Below are positions 1-12,619 of a stretch of 64,000 bases of DNA, one piece after another. Each line of letters opens with the position of its first letter. Position 1 is the first letter of the stretch. Under the pieces are notes generated by a model that made no database searches, was not told where the DNA came from, and saw only the letters and a list, made by a program, of their open reading frames with translations. This DNA is from Cervus elaphus. Lineage: Eukaryota > Chordata > Mammalia > Artiodactyla > Cervidae. The position numbers and the translations under genes were made by a program. The DNA is taken from positions 60,433,001 through 60,497,000 of the forward strand of contig NC_057829.1 of NCBI RefSeq assembly GCF_910594005.1. The letters run 5' to 3'.

Positions 1-674
1 GTGTAAAATGCTCAACATATGAGCACTCACTAAGCAGATATTATTACTAATATTACCAGGAGGCCAAGTCGTGAATGATACTTCTTAAAATGTGTTGATT
101 TGGGTAATTTGTTTCTCCAGTTACCCGGAAGATTGATCATAGTCATTTTCAGACATATCAGCTGGAAAACACCAGGAGGGAAAAAGAAAATCGAATGAGA
201 GAAAAGGAATTATGAATCAAAGAGCTTAGCTGTTAAATCACTAAAATCTCTGGTGGTTGTTGGTACCTAATTTCTTCAGTATCACCTTGAAGAAAATGAA
301 GCAAGTAGTAGAAAGAGTAAAACTTCCTTAGAGAATGGGTTTTCTTGCTTCTTCCTAATGAATTACTAAGAAAAAGCAAATCTACATAGTCATGCCTGAG
401 GGCACAAAACTGATTTGAGTATCAAGGAATGCTAGATCCAAGAATTCCACATATTTTGGAGGTCAGGGCTGGCAGATGCTGCATTTGGGGATTTTGGAGA
501 GATGAGTGAAGGCTGGTCAGGAGTGGGGCCAGGTAGAGAATGAGAGGAGGCAAGGACCAAGGACATCACTGTGGTTAGGAAGCAAGGTCAAGATGAGAAT
601 GAATCAGTCACCCCAATGGTCTAGCCACCAGGCCTCTGTTTATCAATCTAAAAATGCTTGCTCCAACATGTCTT
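1..674. other. Intergenic, no feature recognised
   Basis: A/G-rich unique-looking sequence without a recognisable repeat or credible reading frame. Confidence 0.5.
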
Positions 675-1007
675 ATTGTTTGCTGTTATTGTTCAGTTGC
701 TAAGTCGTGTCTGACTCTTTTTGACCTCATGAACACCGTGCCAGGCTTCCCTGTTTGTCCTTCACTGTCACCCGGAGTTTGCTCAAACTCCTGTCCATCG
801 AGTTGGCGATATCATACAACCATCTCATCCTCTGTCTCTCCCTTCTCCTGCGCTCAATCTTTCCCAGCATCAGGGTCTTTTCCAAAGAGTTGGTTCTTCT
901 AAATGAGGTGGCCAAAGTATTGGAGCTTCAGCTTCAGCATGGGTGTATCCAATGAATATTCAGGGTCGATTTCCTTTAGGATTGACTGGTTTGGTCTCCT
1001 CACTGTC
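675..1007 (-). mobile_element. BovB (RTE LINE) 3' fragment, antisense
   Basis: Reads as the reverse complement of the BovB 3' end (gttgctaagtcgtgtctgac onward, ...agggtcttttccaaag...). A remnant of the RTE reverse-transcriptase C-terminus is visible on the minus strand around 727-915. Ruminant lineage marker. Confidence 0.85.
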
Positions 1008-2795
1008 CAGTGTAGAGGGGTTGGGGATGGGGACAGTGCAATTCCTGCCCTCCAGAAACTCACATGAGTGGAGAAAGAAAGTAACAAAGAACTGTATTAA
1101 ATGATTCAAAGAGTGAGATGATTGCCAAGGAGTTTTGCGTCACAGGATGGAGGAGTTGAGAGCCACTTTAAGATCCTAGAGTCTTAATGATTAATCTACA
1201 GATGGGGAAATAGAGGGATAAAGAAGGAAATTGATTTGATCTTGTGTTGTTGCTTAGATGAAAATATGTGTACATAATAGAATCCCAGTTCTATACATTT
1301 GTGTTTTATTCCCAGGGGTGTAAAGTTTGGCTTTGAGACTGCTTCATACTATTAAATAGTAGAAATAAGACATTTCAGTGTTGACCTGGGTGGACCTTTG
1401 GGAGTAACCAGACACACAGCACGCACTTCTGACCACTTCCACTGTATTAATGGAAGGGTCTGTCCTGGGTTGGGGGTTTGGACGCAGGACAAGAGGGCGG
1501 GCAGTCTAAAGGAAGCTGCTAGAAGGTCATTTTTTCCTGACTAGGCAGGGGATTCACTAAATAGAATATGATGTGTTTACTTGAGAAAGACTCACTATTC
1601 TAAAGTAATTCCATTAGTGAAGCATTTACTTGAAAAAACCATTTTTATAGTTGGTAGATAGAGCTGACCATTCTGAGAGGTGCATTCTGGCTGAGGTTGG
1701 AGAGATCAAAAGGGGGAAGCCAGAAAGAGGGAAAAGAAGGTGGCACCGGAGAAGTGGGGGAGAACAAGAGAACCTGAGAGAGAAACACAGATTGTTTTAA
1801 ATGGCCTGAGGGAAAAGATACAGCAATTGCAGAAATGGGGCAACAAGCCTCAGTAAACTAATGTAGCCTAAACAAGGTTAAAAAATCAACAACAATGGTG
1901 TTAAGGGAATAACTGACATTCTGGAAGCTGTTGGAAGCTTGTCAGAGGTGATTGGAAGTGTTCACTGAGGGAACTCATTACACAAGGCCAGATTGAGTCA
2001 CATGGGTGCCCCGGGCCGGTTAGCAACACTTTGTCAGCATTCACCAAGAGAAGACGCCGAGCCCTGGGGAAAGGGCAGTAGGGAAGATGGCGGGCATGCC
2101 TATCAGGTGTCAGCCCTTCTCCATTACCTCAGCAAGTCTGTCCTGTCTCCAAACTTGCTTGCCCTGTCTCTTAAACCTGTCTTCTAAACCTTCGGTTACC
2201 TCGACCCACTTTTGTGAATGGTATTTTAGTGACCATCTCTAGTTACTGGGCCATGCTTCTAAGGGATCTTTCTACCTTGCTCCCCAACTGGCTAAACCAG
2301 GCAATTCTCTCAGGCGTGTGTGCCTCTCTGTGAGAGGAGGTCGCGGGAAAATCACCCATTTCCAGGGATGTTTGGAACCTTCTTTCAATGGGTATGCTTG
2401 CATGGGCTACCTGTTTCTCTGACTCTGTCTGTAGAAAGGAGAGAATCTGAAAGAATCATGTCCTTCAGCTCAGGGGGTAAAGGCACCTGGACTTTATACA
2501 AGGAGAAGTGGACAGAGATACATATCTCCTCCCTTAGGCCAAAAGAACCAAGGGCTTCTGCATTTGACATTGATTAGAAATAGGGAAGCCCTGGAAATAG
2601 AACAGAACCAGAAAGCATGCTAGACTCAGTTTCTCTGAATCTGTTTAGTTTCAAAATAAAATAAAAATAAACTGTAGCTCCAGTCTTGGGTTCCAGAGAA
2701 TACTATACCTGGACTACGGTTTCTAACACTCAGACAGTTCATTGAATGGGAGAAGAGCCAGCTAGGTAACCCTGGGATCATGGGAAGAGAACTCT
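1008..2795. other. Intergenic, no gene recognised
   Basis: No recognised transposon or gene. Reading frames of 60-85 codons here lack recognisable composition or motifs. Confidence 0.4.
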
Positions 2796-2960
2796 CAAAT
2801 CATTCAATTAACAAATCATGTGCCCACTCTGTCCCAGGTCCTCTACTCAGGGCTGGAAAACCAAAGAACAAGGATAGGCCCTCATCCTCAAGATGCTCAC
2901 AGTGAAGTGAGAGAGACTGATAAAGACATGGATGATTACAAGACGGTGTGATAGACACAC
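2796..2960 (+). mobile_element. L2-like ancient repeat fragment
   Basis: Text resembling L2 3' regions (attcaattaacaaatcatgt, gccctcatcctcaagatgct). Strand and borders are uncertain. Confidence 0.35.
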
Positions 2961-2964
2961 TCTT

Positions 2965-3640
2965 TTTTTTCTAAATTGAGATAAATTCACATATCAGAAC
3001 ATTTACCCTTTAAAAGTATACAGTTTAGTGGTTTTTAATGTATTAGTGAGGTTGTGCAACCATCGCCACAAACTAATCCAGAACATTTTCATCACTGTAG
3101 AAAGAAACTTGTATATATTATCAGTCACCACCCCTGGTCCCCTGCTTCCCTCTTCCCCTAATCCCTGGTAATCACCAATGTACTTTCTGTCTCTATAGGT
3201 TTACCTGGCCTGGACATCTCATATAAATGGAATCATACAACATGTGGCTTTTTGTGTCTGGCTTCTCTCACTTAGAATAAAATGAAAAAGGTCCATCCTT
3301 ACTGTAGCATGTATCAATACTTTGTTCCTTTTTATGACTAAATAACATTCCACTGTACACATATACTACAATTTGTTTATCCTATCATCAGTTGATAGAC
3401 ATTTGGTTTGTTTCCACTTTTTGGTTATTTAGAACAATTCTGTTATGAACATTCACGTACAAATTTTTGTATGAACATATGTTTTCAATTCCCTGGGATA
3501 TATACCTAGAAGTGGGATTGCTGGGTCATACAGTAACTTTATATTTAACTTTTTGAGGAACTGCCAAACTAGCTTGAGTTGGTTTTCTGTTATTTTAACT
3601 GGCAGAACCAGTTCACCTTGCTGAATGAAAAGCATGGGCC
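2965..3640 (-). mobile_element. L1M 3' region, inverted
   Basis: Shows landmark phrases of mammalian L1M 3' ends in reverse orientation: tcacatatcagaacatttac, tttctgtctctataggttta, attgctgggtcata, gaggaactgccaaact. Old and 5'-truncated. Confidence 0.8.
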
Positions 3641-5344
3641 AATTTATTATTTTATATATGTATTATTACCTTAGATATTTCAATAAATTTTTTCTGAGGA
3701 TGAATATATGTACTACTAATCATTTTAGACAATACTGAAAATGCAGAAAAGTTTAGAGGAAAAAGAAGGCATCCGTATCCCCCAAAGTCCAAAGCTATCA
3801 CTATCCCCATTTGGCTTGCTTTGTTCCTTTTAATCTTTTTTTTTCTATGTATATATATTTTGCATACTTTTTATAAAATAATGCCACATTGTATTTTCCA
3901 TTTTATATTCTGCTTTTCTCTTTAATTATTATATTGTAAGTAGCTTGGCACTCACTGTTTTATAAACTGGTTTTCAGTTTTATTTATTTTGTGTTTTTCT
4001 TTTGAAAACGTGCTCTAAAAAAAAAAAAACACGTTCTCTATTTTTCTTACTTTTGAAGAGGGGGCTAAGATTGAGGGTGGGGGCACTTAGGGGAAAGAGG
4101 AGAGAGAAGACATGGAGAGTATGTACTTGAGAAGAATGACAAGAGAGTGGAGACGGCCCGTGTTTGCTTTCTTTAGGTCCCTATTTCATCCTACCTGGTT
4201 CCGGGAAAGATGTGAGGCAATGCTGTCCTGGCCGTAGCTCGGCTCCCCAGGCCCTTGCTGGTGGCAGAACTGCAGGGGCTGCTGCTGCGCCCTGGTCCTG
4301 TGCCCTGAGGCTGAGCCAGAGCTGGCTCCTGCAGGCTGCAGTGTAAGACGGCCAATTCGCAATCCTAGCAGAATCAATCTATTGGAAACTAATGAGGCAC
4401 AAATAGTTCATGCACTTTGAGGCTGATCTGCCAAATGAGATAAACAGGGCTCAATCAGCAGGGAGAATCAATGATGCAAACATGCATTTCAATCTAGCAT
4501 TATTCCCCCCTGGGTTGCCCACGACATCACATTCTATTGTTTTGACGCTTCTGTGGCAATTCTTGTCTAAGCTTCTGTGGGCCAGGCCAGAACTCCCTTA
4601 CCCAGGGTTTCATGCGCCCAGGGGTTAGTACATGCCAAGATTTGGCAACTGTGACTAAGAGGCCTGGACAGCCAACATGTGTGAGAAGTGGGGACTTTCA
4701 GTTGTACAAGAAAATGCTAAATTCTATGTTTCTAAACCACCCTCTATAACAGGTGATGTAATTAGCAAGGAACAGCATTCTGAACTTTCCAAGAGAACAA
4801 ATCTCAAAAGCATTGTTCTATTAATTCACATTTATAAAACACAAAATATAGTGATCTGTTTTAAAGTTCTATCATTTCTTGTGCCCCTAAGCTCATTTTC
4901 CCTTAAATAATCTGCTAGGAAGATGTGATCATTGTGAAAAAACTTGGAAACAATTGATAAGCGAGAAGAAAAACTTAAATCATCTCTATTAAATTTCATC
5001 TTGCAAAATTTTCTCACCATGCAGAATTATTTTGAAAATAATCCATGTAATCCATGTTGTTTCATCGCCTACTTTTTATTCCAGTCAGGCCTTCTCCACA
5101 GTCACAACATTGCCTGGGAAGGTCTGATGCCCTCTCTGTTTGCTAACTTACTTGGCCCTTGGGAGGCCTGACTGGAATGGTCTGGCTCAGGTAAGTGTGG
5201 AAGGAACTGATTAACATAAAATCTAACCACTGATGGGAGGTGGGTGTCCTGCAGGAATTGGGGCCCAGGCAAAAGGTAAGTCCCATAGGCCTGGCTAGTC
5301 AGCTAGCTCCAAGGCAACCATTAGGAATAAACAATGGCCAGAGT
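3641..5344. other. Intergenic; L1-like A/T-rich piece at about 3720-4010, rest unrecognised
   Basis: About 3720-4010 resembles L1M 3' UTR. The remainder, including a GC-richer stretch at 4160-4400, shows no supported gene. Confidence 0.4.
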
Positions 5345-5480
5345 CTCCTGTTGGAGAAAGGAGTGGCAACCCACTCCAGTATTCTTGCCTGGAGAATTCC
5401 AAGGGCAGAGGAGCCTAGTGGGCTACAGTCCATGGAGTCTCAAAGAGTTGGACATGACTAAGCAGCTAACACACACACAA
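5345..5480 (+). mobile_element. Bov-tA/Bov-A SINE 3' part
   Basis: Carries the diagnostic Bov-A body (caacccactccagtattctt, gcctggagaattcc, gttggacatgac) and ends in an (AC)n tail, as is usual for this ruminant SINE. Confidence 0.9.
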
Positions 5481-5707
5481 TGTCTCCTGTGCAGTCAGCA
5501 GGTTAAACCTAAGAATTGCTAGAAAACTAAGAAGGCCCAGACTGAAGGCCCAGTCTGACCAAGAAGGTTCAGGGTGAGACCATCCCAAGGTCCTGGAAGG
5601 ATGACCTGAAAGGGTGACTCTCACCCTGAGAGGAAGGACTAGATCCATTTGTGCCGGCCCAGCACTCAGAAGGGTGGAAATTTAGTAAATATTTGTTAAA
5701 TAGAGGA

Positions 5708-5850
5708 ATGGGGTTTCCCTGGTGGTCAAGTGGTTAGGGCTTCATGTTCCACTGCTGGAGGTGTGAGTTCCATCCCTGGTTGAGGAACTAAGATCCCTCA
5801 TGCTGTGCAGCATGGGGGAAAAAAAAAATTTTTTTTTTAATTTTAAAAAA
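5708..5850 (+). mobile_element. CHR (tRNA-Glu-derived) SINE
   Basis: Starts gggtttccctggtggtcaag, carries the tRNA-like B-box region (gagttccatccctggttgag) and ends in A/T-rich tail. Confidence 0.85.
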
Positions 5851-6049
5851 ATGTAAACAGAGGAATAATGGTTTTACTTCTTCCTAGTCACACTTCTAGT
5901 TTTAGCTCAGATATTACATACCCCAGAGAACAGATAGAAATGGGAACATCAGTTCCCACAGGGAAATGGCCTGAGGATGGTCATGGAGATGGTCAAGTGC
6001 AAGATGCATGAGAAGAGTACACAGGGTTTAGAAATGTGAGTAGTTTTAG

Positions 6050-6350
6050 GTAAACAGTTAGAGATGTTAATTGAAGCTAGAATGTAGTGGCCTTGAAGCC
6101 TAAGATCATGATTTTAAATTCTATCTGGTAGCCAGTGAGGGGTCACTGAAAGCTTTTCAACAGGGGAGTGGTGTGATGTAAGTGGCAGGTAAGCATGACT
6201 TGCCTGGTGGTGATAAGCGGATGAATTGAAGCCTAGAAAGATAGGAGGCAGAACAATCAGTTGAGAGGTTACAGCAATAGTCCTGGTGTGAGGTAACAAG
6301 GGCTGGGAGGTGACCATGGGCAATGGAAAGGAAGAAATATTTCATTCGTC
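6050..6350 (+). mobile_element. Ancient mammalian interspersed repeat, family unresolved
   Basis: Phrases such as gtagccagtgaggggtcact and gagaggttacagcaatagtc match a widespread old repeat. The complementary text is found at 11100-11330. Confidence 0.35.
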
Positions 6351-7504
6351 TTCTTGTTCATTGTTTCAAAAAATACTTATTAACCACCAAGAGCCAGGAA
6401 CTGTGCTAGATCCAGGAACTGAATTCACAAAGGAATTCAATGCATGACTTGCCTTCTGCTGAGATACAGAGTCCTAAGTAAAAGGAAATGAAAGATGACC
6501 ACCCCCCAGATGGCTAGGATCATAGTGTTGCCATTAAGAGAAACAGAAAAGTCAGGGGAAAGATCTAGTTTGAGCTGTTAAGAAGAAATCATTCTGAATT
6601 TAGTTTGATGAGACAGCAGGACAGGAAGAGGGAACCATTCAGCAGACAAATGGAAATGTAGGACTTGAGCCCAAGAGAGAAGCCAAGGCAGAAGGTGGGG
6701 AGCCTGGGTACCTCTCTGAGGAGGGGGCCTTCAAGTCCACAGGAGTGCTGTGACTTAGGAAGTTCTGAGCAAGCCTGACCGAATTCCATTTCAAGCTCAG
6801 AACAGAGAAAGAAAAACACAGACCTGGTAAAACCTGCTGCCTCTCTCCTGTGATTCCTGACACTCTGGCCCCATCACACATGTTGAGATGATTTTTTGGA
6901 TTATTCAAAGCTTCCAATCTGACACCCATTTCACCTCTGGCTTTGATAGTGCTTTTCCCCTTCTCAGCTTTTTTTCTTTTTTTTTTTGCCACAGCCAGAT
7001 GGCAAACTGTGAACAGAAATAAACTCTCTTCACATGTAGCAAGTATATTTATATCCGATCCTATAATATCACTGCGAACATAATTGTAACCAATCCTGTA
7101 ATTGCGTTGCGGGTATCAGGCATCAAAAGCCAGCTCAATGCTGGTGATCAGGAAGATGTGACTACTGGAACAGGAGCCACAGGGCCAGCGGCTGCCTCTC
7201 TGTGAGACAACAGGAGTACATAGGGCAGGGCTGTTCACAGAGTGTCTGGGGGCTCTGCCAACAGAGGTGGGGAGTGAGGTGATAATTTCATGGGATACAT
7301 AGCTCAAACTCCTATGTTAGTAGGGGGCTGCATACTTTTAGTCTTACTTTTTAAAAAATTATTAAATGAAGGCTTATTTGCAGTATAAGTTTAGGAAATA
7401 TGAGAAACTATCTATAATCCCATAAGCCAAAAGTAACATTGTTTATATTTGTAACATTTTTGTTTGCCATTGCAGCATTTTATTGTGTATGTATGTGTTT
7501 TATG
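6351..7504. other. Intergenic; L2-like at about 6355-6480, rest unrecognised
   Basis: No gene is supported. The 117-codon minus frame at 6639-6992 ends in Lys-rich low complexity and has no recognisable domain. Confidence 0.4.
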
Positions 7505-7720
7505 TCATTGCTGTTGTTTAGTCACTAAGTCGACTCTGACACTTTTGAGAGCCTGTAGCCCACCAAGCTCCTCTGTCCATGGGATTTCCCAGGCAACAAT
7601 ACTGGAGTGGGTTGCCATTTCCTTCTCCTGGGGATATTCTCTGACCCAGGGATCAAACTTGCATCTCCTGCATTAGCAGGTGAATCCTTTACAACTGAGT
7701 CACCAGGGAAGTCCCTTTTG
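7505..7720 (-). mobile_element. Bov-tA SINE
   Basis: Reverse complement of Bov-tA: the 3' portion (gttgtttagtcactaagtcg) comes first and the tRNA-like head (tgagtcaccagggaagtccc) last. Confidence 0.9.
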
Positions 7721-7796
7721 TGTCATACTGTAAGTAAAATTTTATATCTCTTTTTTCTCACTTAATATCTTGAGTACTTCCCTATATCATTAACAT

Positions 7797-8040
7797 ATGT
7801 GTGTGTGTGTGTGTGCTAAATCGCTTCAGTTGTTTCCAACTCTTTGCAACTCTAGACTCCTCTATCCTACCTCTAGCCTACCAGTCTCCTCTATCCATGG
7901 GATTCCCCAGGCATGAATACTGGAGTGCGTTGCCATGCCCTTCTCCACGGGATCTTCCTAACCCAGGGATCGACCCTGCATATCTTATGTCTCCTGTATT
8001 GGCAAGCTGGTTCTTTACCACTAGTGCCACCTGGGAAGAC
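7797..8040 (-). mobile_element. Bov-tA SINE with (TG)n tail
   Basis: A (TG)n run at 7799-7815, the complement of the SINE's (AC)n tail, is followed by an inverted Bov-tA body ending tgccacctgggaag. Confidence 0.88.
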
Positions 8041-8084
8041 CATATCATTAATGTATTTCCCAAAACATTATTTTAAACTTTTTT

Positions 8085-8440
8085 CATTATTTTGGTATAT
8101 TGTGGAATATTATACAGTAGTTAAAGTGAATGAACTGGAGCTTCATGTATCAACACATAATTCTTAGGACAAGATTAATGAAAAGGTAAATTTCAGGGTC
8201 AAATACATAATTCCATTTTTGAGAAGTAAAATATAAAAATATATATATTATTAATGTTGACAAGCATGTGAAAAAACAGAAAAATGGATGGAAGGAATTT
8301 TCTCTGGTGAGGGAGGAAAGAGGTTGAAATTAACTGGAAGTGATGTAAAGAGGCTTTGTTTCTGTAATTTCTTTAAAAATTAATCTAAAACAAATATGCC
8401 AAAATCTTAAGTCTTATTAAATCTATGTGGTAAATAAATC
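8085..8440 (+). mobile_element. L1M 3' fragment
   Basis: tggaatattatacagtagtt, aatgaactggagcttcatgt and tttctctggtgagggaggaa are typical of L1M after ORF2. Confidence 0.65.
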
Positions 8441-8516
8441 TGTGTTCACTATATTCTCTGTATTGTTCTGCACATTTGAAATATAGAATAGATTGCTATT
8501 TTTTTAAATAATAGAC

Positions 8517-8642
8517 TGAACTTCCCTGGCAGTCCAGTGGTTAAGACTCTACACTTCCACTAGCCGGAGTGGGGATTTGATTCCTGGTCAGGAAACTAAG
8601 ATACCACATGCCCCATACACTGCCGAAAAAAAAAAAGAAAAG
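8517..8642 (+). mobile_element. CHR SINE
   Basis: Starts aacttccctggcagtccagt, contains gatttgattcctggtcagga and ends in a poly-A tail. Confidence 0.85.
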
Positions 8643-8654
8643 AAATTAATAGAT

Positions 8655-9120
8655 TATTTTTCAGAGCAGTTTTTTTTTTTTCAGAGCAGTTTTAAGTTTA
8701 CAGAAAAATTTAGCAGAAAGTACATGAGGTTTCCATATACCTTCTTACCCTCATCCCCAACACTTACATACAGTTTTCCCTATTATTAATATCTTGTCTT
8801 AGTATGGTCCATTTGTTACAATGGAGTCAGTATTTATATGTTGCTGTTAACTAAAGTCCATAGTTTACATGAGTGTTCATTCTTTGTGTTGTATATTCTA
8901 TAGGTTTTGACAAATGTATAGTGACATGTATCCATCATTACAACATCACACAGAGTAGTTCCACTGCCCTAAAAATCCCCTGTGCTCCACCTAGTCCTTC
9001 TCCAGTCCTCCCTACCACCACCCAAACTCCTAGCAACCATTGATCTTTAACTGTCTCCACAGATTTGCCTTTTTCCAGAATGTCATGTAGTTGGGATGAT
9101 ACAGTATGTAGTCTTTAGTC
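8655..9120 (-). mobile_element. L1M 3' UTR fragment, inverted
   Basis: Text such as cagttttaagtttacagaaa, ttgacaaatgtatagtgaca and actgccctaaaaatcccctg matches an L1MA/L1MB-like 3' UTR seen in reverse. There is a short local duplication of ttttcagagcagttt at its start (8658 and 8680). Confidence 0.75.
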
Positions 9121-9234
9121 TTCTAAATACATTATTTTAAAATCAAATCTTTCAAGCCAATCATAAGATGAAGACAAAATCCACCAAAAGTTTCACTATT
9201 TCAAGATAATCACTATTAAAATACTGTGCACAAT

Positions 9235-9452
9235 ATGCTTAGTCGCTTCAGTCGTGCCTGACTCTTTGCAACCCCGTGGGCCACAGCCCGCCAATCTTCT
9301 CTGTCCGTGGGATTCTCCAGGCAAGAATACTGGAGTGGGTTGCCATCTCCTCCACCAGAGGATCTTCCCAACCCAAGAATTGAACCTGTGTCTTCTGCAT
9401 CTCCTGCATTGCAGGCAGATTCTTTACCACTGAGTCACCAGGGAAGCCCCTT
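9235..9452 (-). mobile_element. Bov-tA SINE
   Basis: Inverted full-length Bov-tA, from gcttagtcgcttcagtcgtg to gagtcaccagggaagcccct. Confidence 0.92.
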
Positions 9453-9517
9453 AACTGTGCATACAATGTATGTTTTTCCCCATGTAAATGGCATCACAAT
9501 TTGCAAAATGTTAAACT

Positions 9518-9585
9518 ACCCCCCGCCCCCCGCCCCCCCCCACCCCCCCACCCCCCCACCCCCCCACCCCCCCACCCCCCGCCGC
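9518..9585. repeat. C-rich minisatellite, (C6-7 A/G)n
   Basis: About eight C6-C8 tracts separated by single A or G. The complementary strand carries matching G7 tracts and should be able to form G-quadruplexes. Located between two Bov-tA SINEs. Confidence 0.95.
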
Positions 9586-9744
9586 ACTTCTCAAAAATAT
9601 ATTATGAAACCCAGGTGATTCAGAATTCTTCTTAAGGACTTTGAGAATGTTTTGTGGTGTGGAGAAGTACAACGTATCAGTGAGTTAACTAATCCTTTAT
9701 TATTGGACATTTAAGCTGTTTTCATGTGTGGCAAAAATCTTTTC

Positions 9745-9945
9745 TGGCTGTCAGTCAAGAATCTGTCTGCATTGCAGGGGACCAGGGATTCCATTCCTGG
9801 GTCGGGAAGATCCCCTGGAGAAGGAAATGGCAACCCACTCCAATATTCTTGCCTGGAGAATCCCATGGACAGAGAAGCCTGGCAGGCTACAGCCCATGGG
9901 GTCACAAGAGTCGGACATGATTTAGCGACTAAACCACCACCACCT
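9745..9945 (+). mobile_element. Bov-tA SINE
   Basis: Forward Bov-tA (ggaaatggcaacccactcca, gtcacaagagtcggacatga), ending in a (CCA)-type tail. Confidence 0.92.
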
Positions 9946-10484
9946 CCCTTCTTAAACTAGAAAAGGCCCTTCAAATCTCTAGAGAATTGTGAGTATTCAG
10001 CCTTCTAGACGTGTATCACTTGGATGACGGGCTTGACACTTGATTTCCTTGCAGCTGAAGACACACATTGTTTATTTCTTTTCCTTCTCTCATTCCCAGC
10101 CTCAGAGCCTAGCACAAAGCAGTTACTGAGAATCATGAGTTGAATGGATCTCAATGCCCCTAAGCAAGCTATGCTGGGGTCAACTCTAACAAAACTCCTG
10201 AACCCCAGAAGGATGGACTTTATCAAGAGCGTGTGTTGCTCACTAGAAACCCAAGGAAGAAATCAGGGAAGCCTGTTTTGTAGCTAGCTGGGCTCCCTGA
10301 AGAACAGGGACGATGGGACTGGGCAGGAAGAGAGGGCAGTGGGCATGGATGCTGAGTGGCTCTGGTGTGTTGGGACAGTGAGAATCAGCCCCAATGCCCT
10401 GGGATGACTGAAGTTTTGTGTAGGCAGAGAAAGTGCTCAAGTTCCCCTCAGAGCATTTTCTTTTCTTCTGTCAGTTTAATCATC
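9946..10484. other. Intergenic, nothing recognised
   Basis: No repeat or gene is supported. Confidence 0.4.
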
Positions 10485-10665
10485 ATAACTTAACAATTAG
10501 AACTTGGGGTCTGGAACAGGACTTCTGGTTCAGATCCCAACTCAGCCACTCTCAGCTATTTGACTTTGGGCAAGTGGCTAAGCTGTGATGGCTTCAGCCC
10601 CCAAAGGAGAATCAAATACAAAAGCACCACCTGAAACAGTCATTGTAAAGGGTAAATGAACCGCT
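10485..10665 (+). mobile_element. MIR SINE
   Basis: The MIR core is seen in gatcccaactcagccactct and gactttgggcaagtggctaa. Confidence 0.65.
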
Positions 10666-10785
10666 AAGCATAGCATCATCGACTCAGTGGAGACGAGTTT
10701 GAGCAAACTCTGGATAGTGAAGCATAGCCTGGCGTGCTATGGTCCATGGGGTTGCAAAGAGTCAGACCTGACTTAGCTACTGGAT
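10666..10785 (+). mobile_element. BovB 3' end
   Basis: catcgactcagtggagacga, gagcaaactctggatagtga and ggttgcaaagagtcagacct match the last ~120 bp of BovB. Confidence 0.8.
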
Positions 10786-11099
10786 TCCAGTGGGAACAAG
10801 AAATGGAAATCCCCTACATTAGATAATTCAAAAGAAATTTCTTGTAATACTTTAACGATTTTTGCAAGCTACCTGCCAGTCTATGCATACTCCCTGTGTT
10901 TTTTATGTTTATTCTCATGTGTGGCCATCTTTAGCTCCCATCTCTTGTTTGGTTGCTAAATCCAGCCATTGCAAATGGATTTTCCAATGGATACATGGTT
11001 TGAATTCATCCAGTTCTACTTCCCACTCAGCAAGGGGATTTCTATCTGTATTATCCCTACATGGCCTCATCTGATCTAGGAGACATCTCTGATTCCTCT

Positions 11100-11330
11100 C
11101 TTTCCTTCAGTCATTTCCAAGCAAATCTTGTCAACTCTTGTTGAGATCCTAAATCTCTCCTCTTCCTGGTATCACCCCTGGCATCCACCCAGAGCAAGTC
11201 TCCCTCATCCCTCACCTGGATTGCTAGGACCCTAACTGGTCCCCTTACTTCCACACTTCCAGTCTCACAGTCTATTCACCCCCAGGAACCAAGTTATCTT
11301 TTAAAATGTCAAGCAGATCATAACTGTGTC
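11100..11330 (-). mobile_element. Ancient mammalian interspersed repeat, family unresolved
   Basis: acctggattgctaggaccct, aactggtccccttacttcca and aatgtcaagcagatcata belong to the same old family as 6050-6350, in the other orientation. Confidence 0.4.
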
Positions 11331-12344
11331 CTCAACTTAGGTCGAGTTCCTCAGAAGCAGATCCCAAGACAAGGATTCAAAAGCAAGTGTTTTGTTTTAA
11401 AAGTGCCCCCAGGAGAAACTGGTTAGGGAGCGGGGGAAGCTGCACAGGTGAATAGAAGACCCCTCAGGAAAAAGCCTAGGAGAATATTATTCCTGGGCTT
11501 CCACACTCCACTCTCCTGGCTGAGTCCTGGGCTAAGAGCAGTTAGAAGTCGCTCTCTGCACATACAGACAAAGAGCTCCAGTGGCCCAAGGGCTTTCCTT
11601 GGAACTAAGTACCAAGAGCCAAATCTTACAGCAAAAGTGCACAGAAAAAGTGCCAGGGGACTGGCATGCAGTAACCACGATGGGATCCAGGAGCACCCAC
11701 AAGAACCACTTCAGTTTCCTCCCTTATCGCCTGTCTCAGGCTCTTGTTTATTTCCTTCATAACACATGTTGTGATTTATAAGCAGTTCATATAATTATTC
11801 ATCTCTGTATTTTACTTATTGCCTGTTTTCCCCACTGAAATGCAATCTCCAGGAAAGGAGTGAGCCGATTTGTCCCCCTAGAATAGAGATGGCACACTGT
11901 GGATCCCCCACAGGAATCAATATGACTGGATGAATGAACAGTGGACACCCTCAGTATCAGGGAGCTTGTACAGCCTAAAGCAGCTCATCCCACTTCCAGA
12001 AAGCCTTGACTGAAAAGTCTGACCCAAGCCTGAATTGTAATCCACTTCCCATCATCCTCACGGTCTCCCTTCTTGAATGACTCAGGAGACAATTGCCTCT
12101 TCCAAGTCAGTCCCTCAAATATCCAGTGTCTCACCTTTCTCTCCTCTAGACTAATCAACCAAGCCTCTCCAAAGACTCCTCTTTTGACATGGATTTTAAA
12201 GCACTGGCATCTGCGATTTCACTGGTCTGAGAAAATTCTTCTTACTTGCCTACATGATGCATAGCAACCCCTCCCATTCTACCCTTTGAATACTCCCAAT
12301 CTTGGGTGGCAAACTAGGTCAAGTCAGATAAGAATTTGGAGAAG
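11331..12344. other. Intergenic; possible LTR-like piece at 11335-11480
   Basis: tcctcagaagcagatcccaa and agtgcccccaggagaaactg recall an old ERVL-type LTR; this is low confidence. The rest is unrecognised; the 104-codon frame at 11448-11762 shows no domain. Confidence 0.3.
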
Positions 12345-12575
12345 CGAAGCTGAACATTACTCAGCCAAGGCTCTGGAATTAGCACTCTTGGGTTGAATCC
12401 CAACCTACTTTTTGTTAAATGACTGATCTTGGGCAAATGACTTAATTTCTCTGAACCCCAGTTTCTTCACCTGTACAAAGGGAAAAACTAAGAGCACCTA
12501 CCTAACAGAAGTGGGGTAAGGGTTAAATTGAATGACCCAGTGAATGTAAACCACTTAGCAGAGTACGTGGTACGT
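12345..12575 (+). mobile_element. MIR SINE
   Basis: gaattagcactcttgggttg, cttgggcaaatgacttaatt and ccagtttcttcacctgtaca are MIR consensus-like. Confidence 0.75.
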
Positions 12576-12619
12576 CTCTAAGGACTTGGAGCTTCCACAA
12601 ACTATGCTTAGGATGTAAT

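Noticed and set aside
9518..9585. CRISPR-like short regular repeat
   Set aside because: Single-base spacers and homopolymer tracts in a mammalian genome: a minisatellite.
7505..9945. tRNA-like A/B boxes
   Set aside because: They belong to tRNA-derived SINE heads (Bov-tA, CHR), not functional tRNA genes.
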